Shown here piece after piece: positions 47,450-58,047 of a stretch of 64,000 nt of DNA; position 1 is the first letter of the stretch; each line of letters starts with the position of its first letter. Below the pieces are notes generated by a model, which was not told where the DNA came from, searched no databases, and saw nothing but the letters and a program-made list of their open reading frames with translations. The translations under genes were made by a program, and so were the position numbers. The stretch comes from Aminobacter niigataensis (GTDB lineage: Bacteria > Pseudomonadota > Alphaproteobacteria > Rhizobiales > Rhizobiaceae). The stretch spans positions 1,426,001 to 1,490,000 of the forward strand of contig NZ_JACHOT010000001.1 of NCBI RefSeq assembly GCF_014200015.1, given 5' to 3'.

Positions 47450-48205
47450 TCAAGCCGCCTCTTCGATGATCCCGGCGTAGCCGTTCTCTTCGAGCTCGAG
47501 CGCCAGCGACTTGTCGCCCGACTTGATGACCTGGCCCTTGTAGAGCACGTGGACGGTATCCGGGACGATATGGTCGAGCAGGCGCTGGTAGTGGGTGATG
47601 ACGATGATGGCGCGGTCAGGCGAACGCAGTGCGTTGACGCCGTCGGAGACGATCTTGAGCGCGTCGATGTCGAGGCCGGAATCGGTCTCGTCGAGGACGC
47701 AGAGCTTCGGCTCGAGCAACTTCATCTGCAGGATCTCGGCGCGCTTCTTTTCGCCGCCGGAAAAGCCGACATTGACCGGACGCTTGAGCATGTTGAAGTC
47801 CATCTCAAGCGTGCCCGCTGCTTCCTTCACGCGCTTGATGAAATCAGGAACCTTGAGCGGCTCCTCGCCGCGCGCCTTGCGCTGCGAGTTCATCGCGACC
47901 TTGAGGAACTCCATGGTGGCGACGCCGGGTATCTCCATCGGATACTGGAACGCCAGGAACAGGCCCTTGGCGGCGCGCTCGGCAGGATCCATCTCGAGGA
48001 TCGACTCGCCGTTGTAAAGGATGTCGCCCTCGGTCACCTCGTAGTCGTCGCGACCGGCGAGGATGTAGGACAGCGTCGACTTGCCGGAGCCGTTGGGGCC
48101 CATGATGGCGGCGACTTCGCCTGCCTTCACGGTCAGGTTCAAGCCGCGGATGATCTCGGTGCCGCTCTCGGCGATACGGGCATGCAGGTTCTTGATCTCA
48201 AGCAT
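47450..48205 (-). CDS. sufC: Fe-S cluster assembly ATPase SufC
   Basis: 251-residue ABC-type ATPase. Walker A GPNGSGKST (36-44), signature LSGGEKKR-type FSGGEKKRAEI and Walker B LCVLDETDSGLD are all present; the D-loop and Q-loop are normal. It powers the SufBCD scaffold. Length normal. Confidence 0.97.
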   Translation of the reverse strand: MLEIKNLHARIAESGTEIIRGLNLTVKAGEVAAIMGPNGSGKSTLSYILAGRDDYEVTEGDILYNGESILEMDPAERAAKGLFLAFQYPMEIPGVATMEFLKVAMNSQRKARGEEPLKVPDFIKRVKEAAGTLEMDFNMLKRPVNVGFSGGEKKRAEILQMKLLEPKLCVLDETDSGLDIDALKIVSDGVNALRSPDRAIIVITHYQRLLDHIVPDTVHVLYKGQVIKSGDKSLALELEENGYAGIIEEAA

Positions 48206-48287
48206 TCTCTTCAGCTTTCTTCACATCTGGCGCCGAGGCGGGCGGCGCAATTCCTGTCAATGACGTTGCCGGCGCGGCGCGGGATTT

Positions 48288-48448
48288 TCAGATCCCGAAC
48301 ACACGGCGCAGCAGCGGCAAAAGGCTTGCGGCAACGATGCCGGTGATGGTTCCCACGACAAGCCGTGCGGCACGCGACTGAAACGACGGCGCCGCCGCCG
48401 CAAGTCCGCCGCAGACGACGGCGTAGAAGGCCATCGTGACCGGATCCA

Positions 48449-48449
<1 letters not shown>
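48288..48449 (-). CDS. 53-residue membrane protein inside the suf operon
   Basis: Start ATG 48447-48449 overlaps the last base of the sufB stop (TGATG). The protein MDPVTMAFYAVVCGGLAAAA continues PSFQSRAARLVVGTITGIV and ends in LLPLLRRVFGI, giving two hydrophobic helices with basic residues between them. The overlap implies translation coupled to sufB. I know of no named family, though the alternating pattern and position suggest a real, conserved gene. sufC begins 83 bases further on. Confidence 0.75.
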
Positions 48450-49966
<1,517 letters not shown>

Positions 49967-50135
49967 AAGCGTTCTCCATCCACGCCGGGGTCAAGGCCCG
50001 ACAGTTTTCAAACTATGGCACCGCTGGAGCGGCGTAAGTTCCATATAGTGCATTCTCTCCGGGAATTCACCCGGAAGGCCGCCTTGCGGCGACCCTGATA
50101 CACCCGTTCACTGGCCCTTGGGCCAAATCTGCCGC

Positions 50136-51299
50136 CTAGGCGGCTTTCGTACGGTCCGTGCGGCGCGCCAGGAGCGCGGCAAGGGCCGTTTCGAATTTCT
50201 CCACGTCGGCCTCCGTCGTATCCCGGCCAATCGAGACACGCAGGGCACCGAGGTTGTCGGCATAACCCATCGCCTTCAGCACATGGCTGGGACCGACTTT
50301 GCCCGACGAACAGGCGGAACCGGCCGAGAGTGCGACGCCAGCGAGATCGAAGGCGATCTGCGCCGTCTCCGCCTTGACGCCCGGAATAGCGAAGAATGTC
50401 GTATTGGCAACCCGTTCGACGGCCTTTCCGAAGATTTCGGCATCGGGGGCAAGCCTGACGACCGTTGCCTCGACGCGATCGCGGAGAGCCCGTACCCGCT
50501 CCATCTCGGCGAGGCCCGCCAGGGCGTCGCGCGCAGCGGCACCAAATCCAGCGATCGCCTGCAGGTTCTCGGTGCCACCGCGATGGCCCTTTTCCTGGCC
50601 GCCGCCCGATACAAGCGGCGCGGGCATCATCAGGTCGGCAATGGCGACGATGGCGCCGGCGCCCTTGGGGCCGCCGATCTTGTGCGATGATAGAATCAGG
50701 TAATCGGCGCAACCCGCTGATATGTCGAGAGGAATGCGCCCGGCAGCCTGGACCGCGTCAAGCACGAGCACGCCGCCCGCCGCCTTGACCAGTTCGGCGA
50801 TGGATGGGAAGGGCTGAATGACGCCGGTCTCATTGTTTGCGGCGTGAATCGCAACAAGCGGCAGGCCTTCAGACTTGTCGTGGGCGCCGAGTGCGGCCTG
50901 CAAGGCAATGAGATCGATGATGCCGTTGCTGTCGACGCCGAGCCGGGTGATCCGCTCGGCGGAGAAGCGCCCGCCGTTCAGCACGCAAGGGTGGTCGGCC
51001 TCGGTGATATAAAGCCGAGACATGCGGACCGCTGCGCTGCCCATGCGCCAGTCCGGCGAAAGCAGGGTGGTTGCGGCTTCCGTCGCGCCCGAGGTGAAGA
51101 TGACGTGCTCGGCCTTTGCACCGACGAGGGCGGCGACATCACGCCTAGCATCCTCGACGATCTTGCGGGCAGCCCTGCCCTCGCTATGCACGGACGACGG
51201 ATTGGCAGCGACATCCAGCGCGGCAACCACGGCCGCACGCGCTGCGGGCAGCAGCGGCGCACTGGCGTTGTGGTCGAGATAGGCGCGCGGTCCGGCCAT
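50136..51299 (-). CDS. Cysteine desulfurase, NifS/IscS-like, first gene of suf operon
   Basis: 387 residues of the class V aminotransferase fold. YLDHNASAPLLPAARAAVVA at the N-terminus, LSSHKIGGPKGAG with the PLP lysine, and SAGSACSSGKVGPSHVLKAMG carrying the catalytic Cys are group I (NifS/IscS) traits, distinct from the group II SufS in the same operon. It likely supplies sulfur to SUF or another acceptor. First gene after the Irr-like box. Confidence 0.9.
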   Translation of the reverse strand: MAGPRAYLDHNASAPLLPAARAAVVAALDVAANPSSVHSEGRAARKIVEDARRDVAALVGAKAEHVIFTSGATEAATTLLSPDWRMGSAAVRMSRLYITEADHPCVLNGGRFSAERITRLGVDSNGIIDLIALQAALGAHDKSEGLPLVAIHAANNETGVIQPFPSIAELVKAAGGVLVLDAVQAAGRIPLDISAGCADYLILSSHKIGGPKGAGAIVAIADLMMPAPLVSGGGQEKGHRGGTENLQAIAGFGAAARDALAGLAEMERVRALRDRVEATVVRLAPDAEIFGKAVERVANTTFFAIPGVKAETAQIAFDLAGVALSAGSACSSGKVGPSHVLKAMGYADNLGALRVSIGRDTTEADVEKFETALAALLARRTDRTKAA

Positions 51300-51418
51300 T
51301 TCCGTTCAATCTGCCCTGTCAAATCACGTTTGGGTGTGGGGACGCGCAATTTCCTTGAAATTCCAAGGCGAGCCGTCCTATCTACCCGCTTTGCCAAACA
51401 GGTGGTCTCGCCACCCAG

Positions 51419-51435
51419 TTTTGAACAGTTCTAAA
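51419..51435. promoter_or_regulatory. Candidate Irr box (ICE) upstream of suf operon
   Basis: The 17-base palindrome TTTTGAACAGTTCTAAA has arms TTTxGAA/TTCTAAA with one mismatch and a 3-base spacer, matching the Irr-box consensus as I recall it (TTTAGAA-N3-TTCTAAA). It lies 120 bases upstream of the first suf gene and in the divergent region before the hydrolase gene. Confidence 0.6.
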
Positions 51436-51517
51436 CTAGCTTCTAAGAAGACGCGTCCCTCGCGTCAAGGCTGGCAACAGGATTGTTTCATCGGCTTTGC
51501 GTCAAGTGGAGTATTCT

Positions 51518-52192
51518 ATGCCAGAGGTCATTTTCACCGGTCCGGCGGGTCGCCTGGAAGGTCGTTACCAGCCGTCCAAGGAAAAGAACGCGCCGATCGC
51601 CATCATCCTGCATCCGCACCCCCAGTTCGGCGGCACGATGAACAACAAGATCGTGTACGACCTCTTCTACATGTTCCAGAAGCGCGACTTTACCACGCTG
51701 CGCTTCAATTTCCGCGGCATCGGCCGCAGCCAGGGCGAATTCGACCATGGCACGGGCGAGCTTTCGGATGCGGCCGCAGCACTCGACTGGGTGCAGTCGC
51801 TGCATCCCGATTCCAAGAGCTGCTGGGTCGCGGGCTATTCCTTCGGCGCGTGGATCGGCATGCAGCTCTTGATGCGCCGGCCGGAGATCGAAGGTTTCAT
51901 CTCGGTCGCGCCGCAGCCGAACACCTACGACTTCTCGTTCCTGGCGCCCTGCCCGTCGTCGGGCCTGATCATCCATGGTGACGCCGACAAAGTGGCCCCG
52001 CCCAAAGACGTGCAGGGCCTGGTCGACAAGCTGCACACGCAAAAGGGCATCACCATCACGCAGAAGACGCTGACGGGTGCCAACCACTTCTTCGGCAACG
52101 ATCCGGAGATGGTGATCGACGAATGCGCCGAGTATCTCGACCGGCGTCTCGCCGGCGAGCTTTCGGACCCGCGTCCGAAGCGCCTGCGCTAG
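51518..52192 (+). CDS. Alpha/beta hydrolase (small, cytosolic)
   Basis: 224 residues. IAIILHPHPQFGGTMNNKIV, TLRFNFRGIGRSQGEFD and the nucleophile elbow GYSFGAW (Ser), the acid IIHGDADKV and TGANHFFG His complete the triad. The HPHPxxGG type is widespread in bacteria with unknown substrate. The ATG at 51518 follows GTGGAG; an upstream in-frame TTG is unlikely. Confidence 0.88.
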   Translation: MPEVIFTGPAGRLEGRYQPSKEKNAPIAIILHPHPQFGGTMNNKIVYDLFYMFQKRDFTTLRFNFRGIGRSQGEFDHGTGELSDAAAALDWVQSLHPDSKSCWVAGYSFGAWIGMQLLMRRPEIEGFISVAPQPNTYDFSFLAPCPSSGLIIHGDADKVAPPKDVQGLVDKLHTQKGITITQKTLTGANHFFGNDPEMVIDECAEYLDRRLAGELSDPRPKRLR

Positions 52193-52206
52193 GAGGAGTT
52201 TCGCGC

Positions 52207-52857
52207 ATGTATCAACCTCCGCTGTTTCGCGAGACACGGCTGGACGTTCTGCATGCGCTGATCCGCAGCCATCCGCTCGGCCTTCTGATCTGCAATGGAG
52301 CAGAAGGCCCGGTGGCCAATCCGCTGCCGTTCCTGCTCGACGCCGATGTCGGGCCGAACGGCAGGCTGCAGGTGCACCTGGCGCGCGCCAACCCGCAATG
52401 GCGGCTGTTGGCCGAAATGCCCGACGTGCCTGTGCTGGTGGTGTTCCAGGGCGTCGAAAGCTACATCACGCCATCCTGGTACGAGACCAAGCGCGAAACC
52501 GGCAAGGTGGTTCCTACCTGGAACTACGCAATGGTCCAGGTGCGCGGTACGGTCCGGGTGATCGAGGACAAGGACTGGCTCGCCGGCCAGGTCGCCAGGC
52601 TCACGGCTACGCACGAAGCCGGCCGGTCGGAACCGTGGCAGGTGACCGATGCACCCCAGGCCTACATCGACGCCCAGATCAAGGGCATTGTCGGGCTTGA
52701 GATCGACATTGCCAGCATCGACGGCAAATGGAAGGTCAGCCAGAACAGGCCGCTCGGCGACCGCGTCGGCGTTGCGGAAGGGATCGAGGCCGACCAGGGC
52801 GCCGTCGACGAGATGGCACAACTGGTCAGGCAATATGGCGGGCTGACGGACAGCTAA
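52207..52857 (+). CDS. PaiB-like FMN-binding negative transcriptional regulator
   Basis: 216 residues. YQPPLFRETRLDVLHALIRS and the VPTWNYAMVQVRG segment are the PaiB family hallmark (FMN-binding split barrel). In Bacillus, PaiB affects sporulation and protease genes; in Gram-negatives the role is unknown. AGGAGGAG before the ATG. It follows the hydrolase by 14 bases and is likely in the same operon. Confidence 0.9.
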   Translation: MYQPPLFRETRLDVLHALIRSHPLGLLICNGAEGPVANPLPFLLDADVGPNGRLQVHLARANPQWRLLAEMPDVPVLVVFQGVESYITPSWYETKRETGKVVPTWNYAMVQVRGTVRVIEDKDWLAGQVARLTATHEAGRSEPWQVTDAPQAYIDAQIKGIVGLEIDIASIDGKWKVSQNRPLGDRVGVAEGIEADQGAVDEMAQLVRQYGGLTDS

Positions 52858-52896
52858 GCCCGGCGTCCGTTCGTCAGAGGCGCCAGAAGGCGCCAG

Positions 52897-53817
52897 TCAG
52901 GCCATGGCCGGAACCTGTGCCATCCGCTTCTTTTCATAAGTCTTGTACGCCAACACCAATGAGAAGAAGAACACGGATACGATTGCCGCGCCGAAGGGCA
53001 GTTGCGGGACGAATTCCGCCGGAAAGACAAATGGCAGGAACGGGAAGGCGTAGGCTGCAGGGATGCGCGCCTTGAAGAGATGCAGCAAGCCGTAGATCAG
53101 CGCCAGATCGATGGCGGCGACCACAAACCAGTTTTGAAGCGCCAGAAACAGCACCGTGCCGATCAATGCAGACAGTGTGAGCACAGCCACCTGCTTGAGC
53201 GCCATCTTGCGCATATACATCGGCATCTGCAGGGACTCGTAGACCACAACGGTGATCGGCGGAATGATGGCCATGTGCGGATAGCCGGCCAGAACGGTGA
53301 TGGCGATCCACACCAGATGTATCGCCAGATAGACCAGCATGTATTGGTATTTCACCGGCGCTTCGCGGGGCACACCGCGATTGAGCTTGAACAGCATGAC
53401 GCCCAGCATCAATGCGAAGGTGGTGACGAAGATGGCGATCAGGAAGGAGTAGTGCGTGGCGTTGGTGACGACAGGCAGGAACCCGGTCGCAAGTGCCGGC
53501 GCCAGATTGGTGCGGATGGCCCGCATGGCAACCAGCATCAGGCACAACACCAGCAGGATCTTCACGACGAAGGACTGATCCAGCAGGTTGACTGCAAATC
53601 CGATAGTTGCAGTGACGGACGGCACGATGAAGATCTTTTCGGGCTGCCTCAGCCACCCCTTCTCGCGCCAGGCCCAGAGCGCCACCGCCATTGCGGCGAT
53701 TTCCGGCAGCACGATTTCGGAATCGCCGAAAAAGACAGCAGCAAGCACCATCAGCAGTATGAAACCGAACGCGGCGGCATAGGCGGCCAGCGGCTTGTTA
53801 TCGTCAGTCATGGGCAT
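52897..53817 (-). CDS. Hypothetical integral membrane protein, about eight TM
   Basis: 306 residues, mostly hydrophobic, with long helix runs (ILLMVLAAVFF, SFLIAIFVTTFALMLGVMLF, YLAIHLVWIAITVLAG, VAVLTLSALIGTVLFLAL). It loosely recalls HPP-type membrane proteins but no motif is decisive. It converges with the PaiB gene across 39 bases. The start at 53817 has weak support; ATG 53811 two codons later is the alternative. Function unknown. Confidence 0.8.
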   Translation of the reverse strand: MPMTDDNKPLAAYAAAFGFILLMVLAAVFFGDSEIVLPEIAAMAVALWAWREKGWLRQPEKIFIVPSVTATIGFAVNLLDQSFVVKILLVLCLMLVAMRAIRTNLAPALATGFLPVVTNATHYSFLIAIFVTTFALMLGVMLFKLNRGVPREAPVKYQYMLVYLAIHLVWIAITVLAGYPHMAIIPPITVVVYESLQMPMYMRKMALKQVAVLTLSALIGTVLFLALQNWFVVAAIDLALIYGLLHLFKARIPAAYAFPFLPFVFPAEFVPQLPFGAAIVSVFFFSLVLAYKTYEKKRMAQVPAMA

Positions 53818-54033
53818 GCTTCAGTCACTTCCAGCGCGTTGGTGATCTGCTCGCCTTCGCAAGCCAGATTGGCGCTATACGACCAGCACGCCCTGGAAGG
53901 TCAAAGGCGCGTTTTGTCGCTGCCCGCATAAATGTTTTCACCCGCATCCAAGAAAGGCTCCGGCCAAGCCGAAACCTTTCCCCTTGCCTCGATCGCGGAC
54001 GGCCGGCGGCCGCCCTTCATTTCGATAGGCGCC

Positions 54034-55392
54034 TTACTTGGCCTTCAGGAACTCGCCGACCTCGAGCAGCACGAACTCGTTGTCGTCCGCCTTGTCGAGG
54101 GCGCGGCCGGCCGAGAACGGCAGGTTGTTGTCGTCGCCGACGACGATGTGGGTGTCATCGACCAGATCGACGTTCTCGATGGTGTTGAAAGGCATGTCGT
54201 AGAAACCCTCGCCGCCGCCCTGACGCTTCTTGTTGTCGGGATCGGCGATGTTCATCAGGTCGATATAGCCGATCTTGCGCACTGCGCCGCCGACATTGGC
54301 GTCCGACATCTCGATCTTGTAGATGCGCTTGAACAAAGCCGGATTGGCGAAGCAGTCCGGTTGCGGGTTCTTGGCGTCAGTGCAAGCCTTGGCGGCTGTG
54401 CCGGCACCCTGGTCGCGCTCGATGACGAGAGCGGTGGTGGCGTCGATCATGTTGAAGTCGCCAATGGCATCGCCGCCGGCGGAGAGCGGGTAGAGCCAGC
54501 TGCGGCCGGTCCATTCCTTCTTGGCAACGTCGAATTCGATGACGCGAAGCGCGCGGTTGCCTTCCGCCTGCTCCATGGTGCCGTCGTCCTTGAACAGCGC
54601 ACCTTCCAGCAGGCCGTAGAGCTTGGAGCCGTCCTTCGACTGGGCAAGGCCCTCATAGCCGCCCGAGCGCTTGAGATTGAAGGCCGGCATCGGCAGCGTC
54701 GGGTTGGCCTGGACGGTCAGCGTCGGATGATCGGGCGACTTGACCGGCTTGCCATCGACCACGGTGCCGACGACGTCGGTCAGCTTGCCGTCGAGATCGA
54801 ACTTGAGCAGGTAGGGGCCGAACTCCTCGCCGACCCAGAAGCCGTCGGCAACGGGCTGGATCGACTCGACGTCGAAGTCGCCACCGGTGAGGAAGCGCGT
54901 GTCGGAGCCTTCGAGCACGATCGGGAACGGCGCCTTGCGGTCGGGGTCGGTGAGGAACAGCGTCTTGATGCGGTTCATGGTGCCCTTGTCCCAGTCGAAC
55001 GAGATGTGGTGCAGCATAAGCGCCGCGTCGGTCGAGTTGAGCTTGTTGCCGAAGCCATTATCCGACAGCGACCAGAACGTGCCGTCGCCGACCGCCTTGA
55101 TGCCCGAGAAGCCCTGGACGGGCTGGCCGTCGAAGGGCAGCGATAGCCCGGTCAGGCGGACGCCATCCTTGCCGGGAACGGTGCCCAGGCCTTCGGCGCG
55201 CTGGCGGTCGGGGGTCGTGAACTTGCCCGAGGTGCGCAGGTGCTCGGGTGCATTTTCGGGCGCGGCGATGATGGTGTTGGCTGGCAGGATCGCGTGACCG
55301 GCGAGCGTCGCCTTGAATTCCGTCTCATCCGCGAAGGCGGAAGCGGTGGAGAGCGCGAGAACGGCCGCAGCAAGATAGAGAGAGCGTCGCAT
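54034..55392 (-). CDS. Secreted esterase-like phytase-domain protein
   Basis: 452 residues with a Sec signal peptide (MRRSLYLAAAVLALSTASAF ADE). The mature part is the 'esterase-like activity of phytase' family, a six-bladed propeller: VESIQPVADGFWVGEEFGPY, GGYEGLAQSKDGSKLYGLLE and ENVDLVDDTHIVVGDDNN. In this family phytase-like phosphatase or esterase activity is proposed. Located in the periplasm or outside. ATG 55390-55392 preferred; the longer in-frame reading extends over anmK antisense. Confidence 0.88.
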   Translation of the reverse strand: MRRSLYLAAAVLALSTASAFADETEFKATLAGHAILPANTIIAAPENAPEHLRTSGKFTTPDRQRAEGLGTVPGKDGVRLTGLSLPFDGQPVQGFSGIKAVGDGTFWSLSDNGFGNKLNSTDAALMLHHISFDWDKGTMNRIKTLFLTDPDRKAPFPIVLEGSDTRFLTGGDFDVESIQPVADGFWVGEEFGPYLLKFDLDGKLTDVVGTVVDGKPVKSPDHPTLTVQANPTLPMPAFNLKRSGGYEGLAQSKDGSKLYGLLEGALFKDDGTMEQAEGNRALRVIEFDVAKKEWTGRSWLYPLSAGGDAIGDFNMIDATTALVIERDQGAGTAAKACTDAKNPQPDCFANPALFKRIYKIEMSDANVGGAVRKIGYIDLMNIADPDNKKRQGGGEGFYDMPFNTIENVDLVDDTHIVVGDDNNLPFSAGRALDKADDNEFVLLEVGEFLKAK

Positions 55393-55487
55393 GGTGGACC
55401 CCGATTGGTTGAAGGAACGCCCTCCAGCTAGGTCCGTGCCATGTCGGGCGGGTGACGCCCCGATGAAACTTTGATGAAGTCTCCCGA

Positions 55488-56612
55488 TCAGGGCTCGGCG
55501 CGCTGGCCGCCGGTCACAGGCTCGCGACATCCGGTCGTCGTCGGGAAGGTCAGCGGCTGGCCGAGCGCCGACCTGACCGCAAGATAGGCCCAGGCCTCGG
55601 CCTCGGTGGCGTCGCCATTGAGACCGGCGTCCTCGGCGACGATGACCTCTGCGCCCGCCTTTTCCGCGCCTGCCCTGAGGTCGCCGACGATGTGCGGGTT
55701 CTTGCGGCCGCCGCCACAGACGATCCAAAGTTTTGGCGGCGCGGGCAAATGCGCGACGGATTTCAGGATCGCCTCGGCCGAGACATGAGCCAGCGTGCGG
55801 GCGCCGTCGGACAGTTCGAGGCCTTCGGCGAGAGCAAGCGTGAAGTCGTTGCGGTCGAGGGATTTGGGCCCGGATTTTCCAAAGAACGGGTTGTCGAGAT
55901 AGCGCGTGGCCACCTCGGTCACCACGCCGCCCTCGCTGGCGATGGTGCCGCCAGCATCGTAGGGAACGCCGCCCTCGCGGCTGACCCACTGGTCGATCAG
56001 CGTGTTTCCCGGGCCGGTGTCGAAGGCGACCGGGGCGCCTGCGTCCGGCACGTAGGTGATGTTGGAGATGCCGCCGACATTGACGAACACCGCGGGCTTC
56101 ATTGCGGCATAGGGTTCGGACAGCGAGCGGGCGAGTGCGGCGTGGTAGGCCGGCACCAGCGGGGCGCCCTGCCCGCCATGCGCCATGTCATTGGCACGCA
56201 TGTCGTAGATCACGGGAATGCCGGTTTCGTGGGCGAGCAGCGCGCCCGCGCCAAGCTGGACCGTCACGCCGAGATGTGGCCGGTGCAGCACCGTCTGGCC
56301 GTGGAAGCCGATCAGATCGGGCTTTTGCCACTCGGCCGGCAGGGAAAGCAGGAAGTCTGAGACCGCTCGTGCGTGGCGCATCGTGATCTCGCGCTCCATC
56401 TCGGCAAGGTCGCCGGGGCGGTCCTCGCGGCGGACGATCGCCTTTGCTGTTTCGAGCGAGGCCTCGATGCGGCGGCGAAACGCGGCATCATAGGCCACCG
56501 CCATCGACGGGCCGAATTCGATGACATTGGCGCCGTCGCTGCGCAGGATGGCGAGGTCGATGCCATCCATCGAGGTGCCGCTCATTAGTCCGATGGCTGT
56601 CAGAAACGCCAT
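55488..56612 (-). CDS. anmK: Anhydro-N-acetylmuramic acid kinase
   Basis: 374 residues. Phosphorylates 1,6-anhydro-MurNAc released by lytic transglycosylases, in peptidoglycan recycling. [12 protein letters not shown] (8-19) is the ATP-binding loop, and [14 protein letters not shown] and [14 protein letters not shown] are the sugar-binding and second phosphate segments. Length normal. Divergent from tyrS. Confidence 0.95.
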   Translation of the reverse strand: MAFLTAIGLMSGTSMDGIDLAILRSDGANVIEFGPSMAVAYDAAFRRRIEASLETAKAIVRREDRPGDLAEMEREITMRHARAVSDFLLSLPAEWQKPDLIGFHGQTVLHRPHLGVTVQLGAGALLAHETGIPVIYDMRANDMAHGGQGAPLVPAYHAALARSLSEPYAAMKPAVFVNVGGISNITYVPDAGAPVAFDTGPGNTLIDQWVSREGGVPYDAGGTIASEGGVVTEVATRYLDNPFFGKSGPKSLDRNDFTLALAEGLELSDGARTLAHVSAEAILKSVAHLPAPPKLWIVCGGGRKNPHIVGDLRAGAEKAGAEVIVAEDAGLNGDATEAEAWAYLAVRSALGQPLTFPTTTGCREPVTGGQRAEP

Positions 56613-56717
56613 GAAGTCCGCCGTCCTTGTGATTCCAAGGCTTCAGATGCTAAAGCCCCAGCTTCGCCGATCCAATGCCGGATCGTCCGATCCAATCGTC
56701 CGCCAAGAGAAAGAACC

Positions 56718-57971
56718 ATGTCCGGCTTCAAATCCGATTTCCTGCGCACCCTTTCCGAGCGCGGCTTCATCCACCAGACCTCCGATGACGCCGGCCTCGA
56801 CGACCTCTTTTGCAAGGAAACCGTGTCTGCCTATATCGGCTTCGATCCGACCGCATCGAGCCTGCATGCCGGCGGCCTGATCCAGATCATGATGCTGTAC
56901 TGGATGCAGAAAACCGGCCATCGCCCCGTCCCTCTGATGGGCGGCGGCACCGGCATGGTCGGCGACCCGTCCTTCAAGGACGAGGCACGCAAGCTGATGA
57001 CGCCAGAAATGATCCAGTCGAACATCGACGGCATCAAGCAGGTGTTTTCCAACTACCTGACCTTCGGCGACGGCCCGCGCGATGCGATGATGGTCAACAA
57101 TGCCGAGTGGCTGTTACCGCTCAACTACCTCGAATTCCTGCGCGACGTCGGCCAGCATTTCTCGGTCAACCGGATGCTGAGCTTCGATTCCGTCAAGCAG
57201 CGCCTCGACCGCGAGCAGTCGCTGTCGTTCCTCGAATTCAACTACATGATCCTGCAGGCCTACGACTTCGTCGAGCTCAACAAGCGCTACGGCCTGCGCC
57301 TGCAGATGGGCGGCTCCGACCAGTGGGGCAACATCGTCAACGGCATCGACCTCGGTCACCGCCTGGGCACGCCGCAGCTGTACGCGCTGACCTCGCCGCT
57401 GCTGACCACCTCGTCGGGCGCCAAGATGGGCAAGTCGATGAACGGTGCGGTGTGGCTCAACGCCGACATGCTGAGCCCATATGACTTCTGGCAGTACTGG
57501 CGCAACACCGAGGACGCCGATGTCGAGCGCTTCCTGAAGCTCTACACGGCGATGCCGCTCGACGAGATCGCACGGCTCGCTGCCCTCGGCGGTTCCGAGA
57601 TCAACGACGCCAAGAAGGTGCTGGCGACCGAAGTGACGGCGATGCTGCATGGCCGCGCCGCCGCCGAGCAATCGGCTGAAACGGCGCGGAAAACCTTCGA
57701 GGAAGGCGCACTGGCCGAGACGCTGCCGTCGGTGGACGTTGCCGGTGACGAACTGAAGGCCGGCATCGGCCTGCTTGCGCTCGTCGTGCGCGCCGGGCTT
57801 GCCACCTCGAACGGCGAAGCGCGCCGACACGTCCAGGGCGGTGCCGTCAGGATCAACGACCAGGCGATCAATGACGAACGCCGCGCCGTTACCACGGCGG
57901 ACCTGACGCCGGAAGGCGTGGTCAAGCTGTCACTCGGCAAGAAGAAGCATATCCTGGTGCGCCCGGCCTGA
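56718..57971 (+). CDS. tyrS: Tyrosyl-tRNA synthetase
   Basis: 417-residue class I synthetase. Visible features are HAGG (50-53, the HIGH-type site), [13 protein letters not shown], and KMGKS (236-240); a C-terminal S4 domain begins near 355 ([20 protein letters not shown]). Charges tRNA-Tyr. Length normal. AAGAGAAAG precedes the ATG. Confidence 0.97.
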   Translation: MSGFKSDFLRTLSERGFIHQTSDDAGLDDLFCKETVSAYIGFDPTASSLHAGGLIQIMMLYWMQKTGHRPVPLMGGGTGMVGDPSFKDEARKLMTPEMIQSNIDGIKQVFSNYLTFGDGPRDAMMVNNAEWLLPLNYLEFLRDVGQHFSVNRMLSFDSVKQRLDREQSLSFLEFNYMILQAYDFVELNKRYGLRLQMGGSDQWGNIVNGIDLGHRLGTPQLYALTSPLLTTSSGAKMGKSMNGAVWLNADMLSPYDFWQYWRNTEDADVERFLKLYTAMPLDEIARLAALGGSEINDAKKVLATEVTAMLHGRAAAEQSAETARKTFEEGALAETLPSVDVAGDELKAGIGLLALVVRAGLATSNGEARRHVQGGAVRINDQAINDERRAVTTADLTPEGVVKLSLGKKKHILVRPA

Positions 57972-57993
57972 TCGGGCCGCCCCGCTAGGATAC

Positions 57994-58020
57994 AAAATGG
58001 CCGGCATTGCCGGCCATTTT
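57994..58020. terminator. Bidirectional terminator after tyrS and the AsmA-like gene
   Basis: AAAATGGCCGGC/GCCGGCCATTTT, perfect 12-bp arms and 3-base loop, with A-run and T-run at both ends; between the tyrS stop and the converging AsmA-like gene. Confidence 0.85.
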
Positions 58021-58047
58021 CGTTTGTGGGATTGAAATGCCCGCGGC

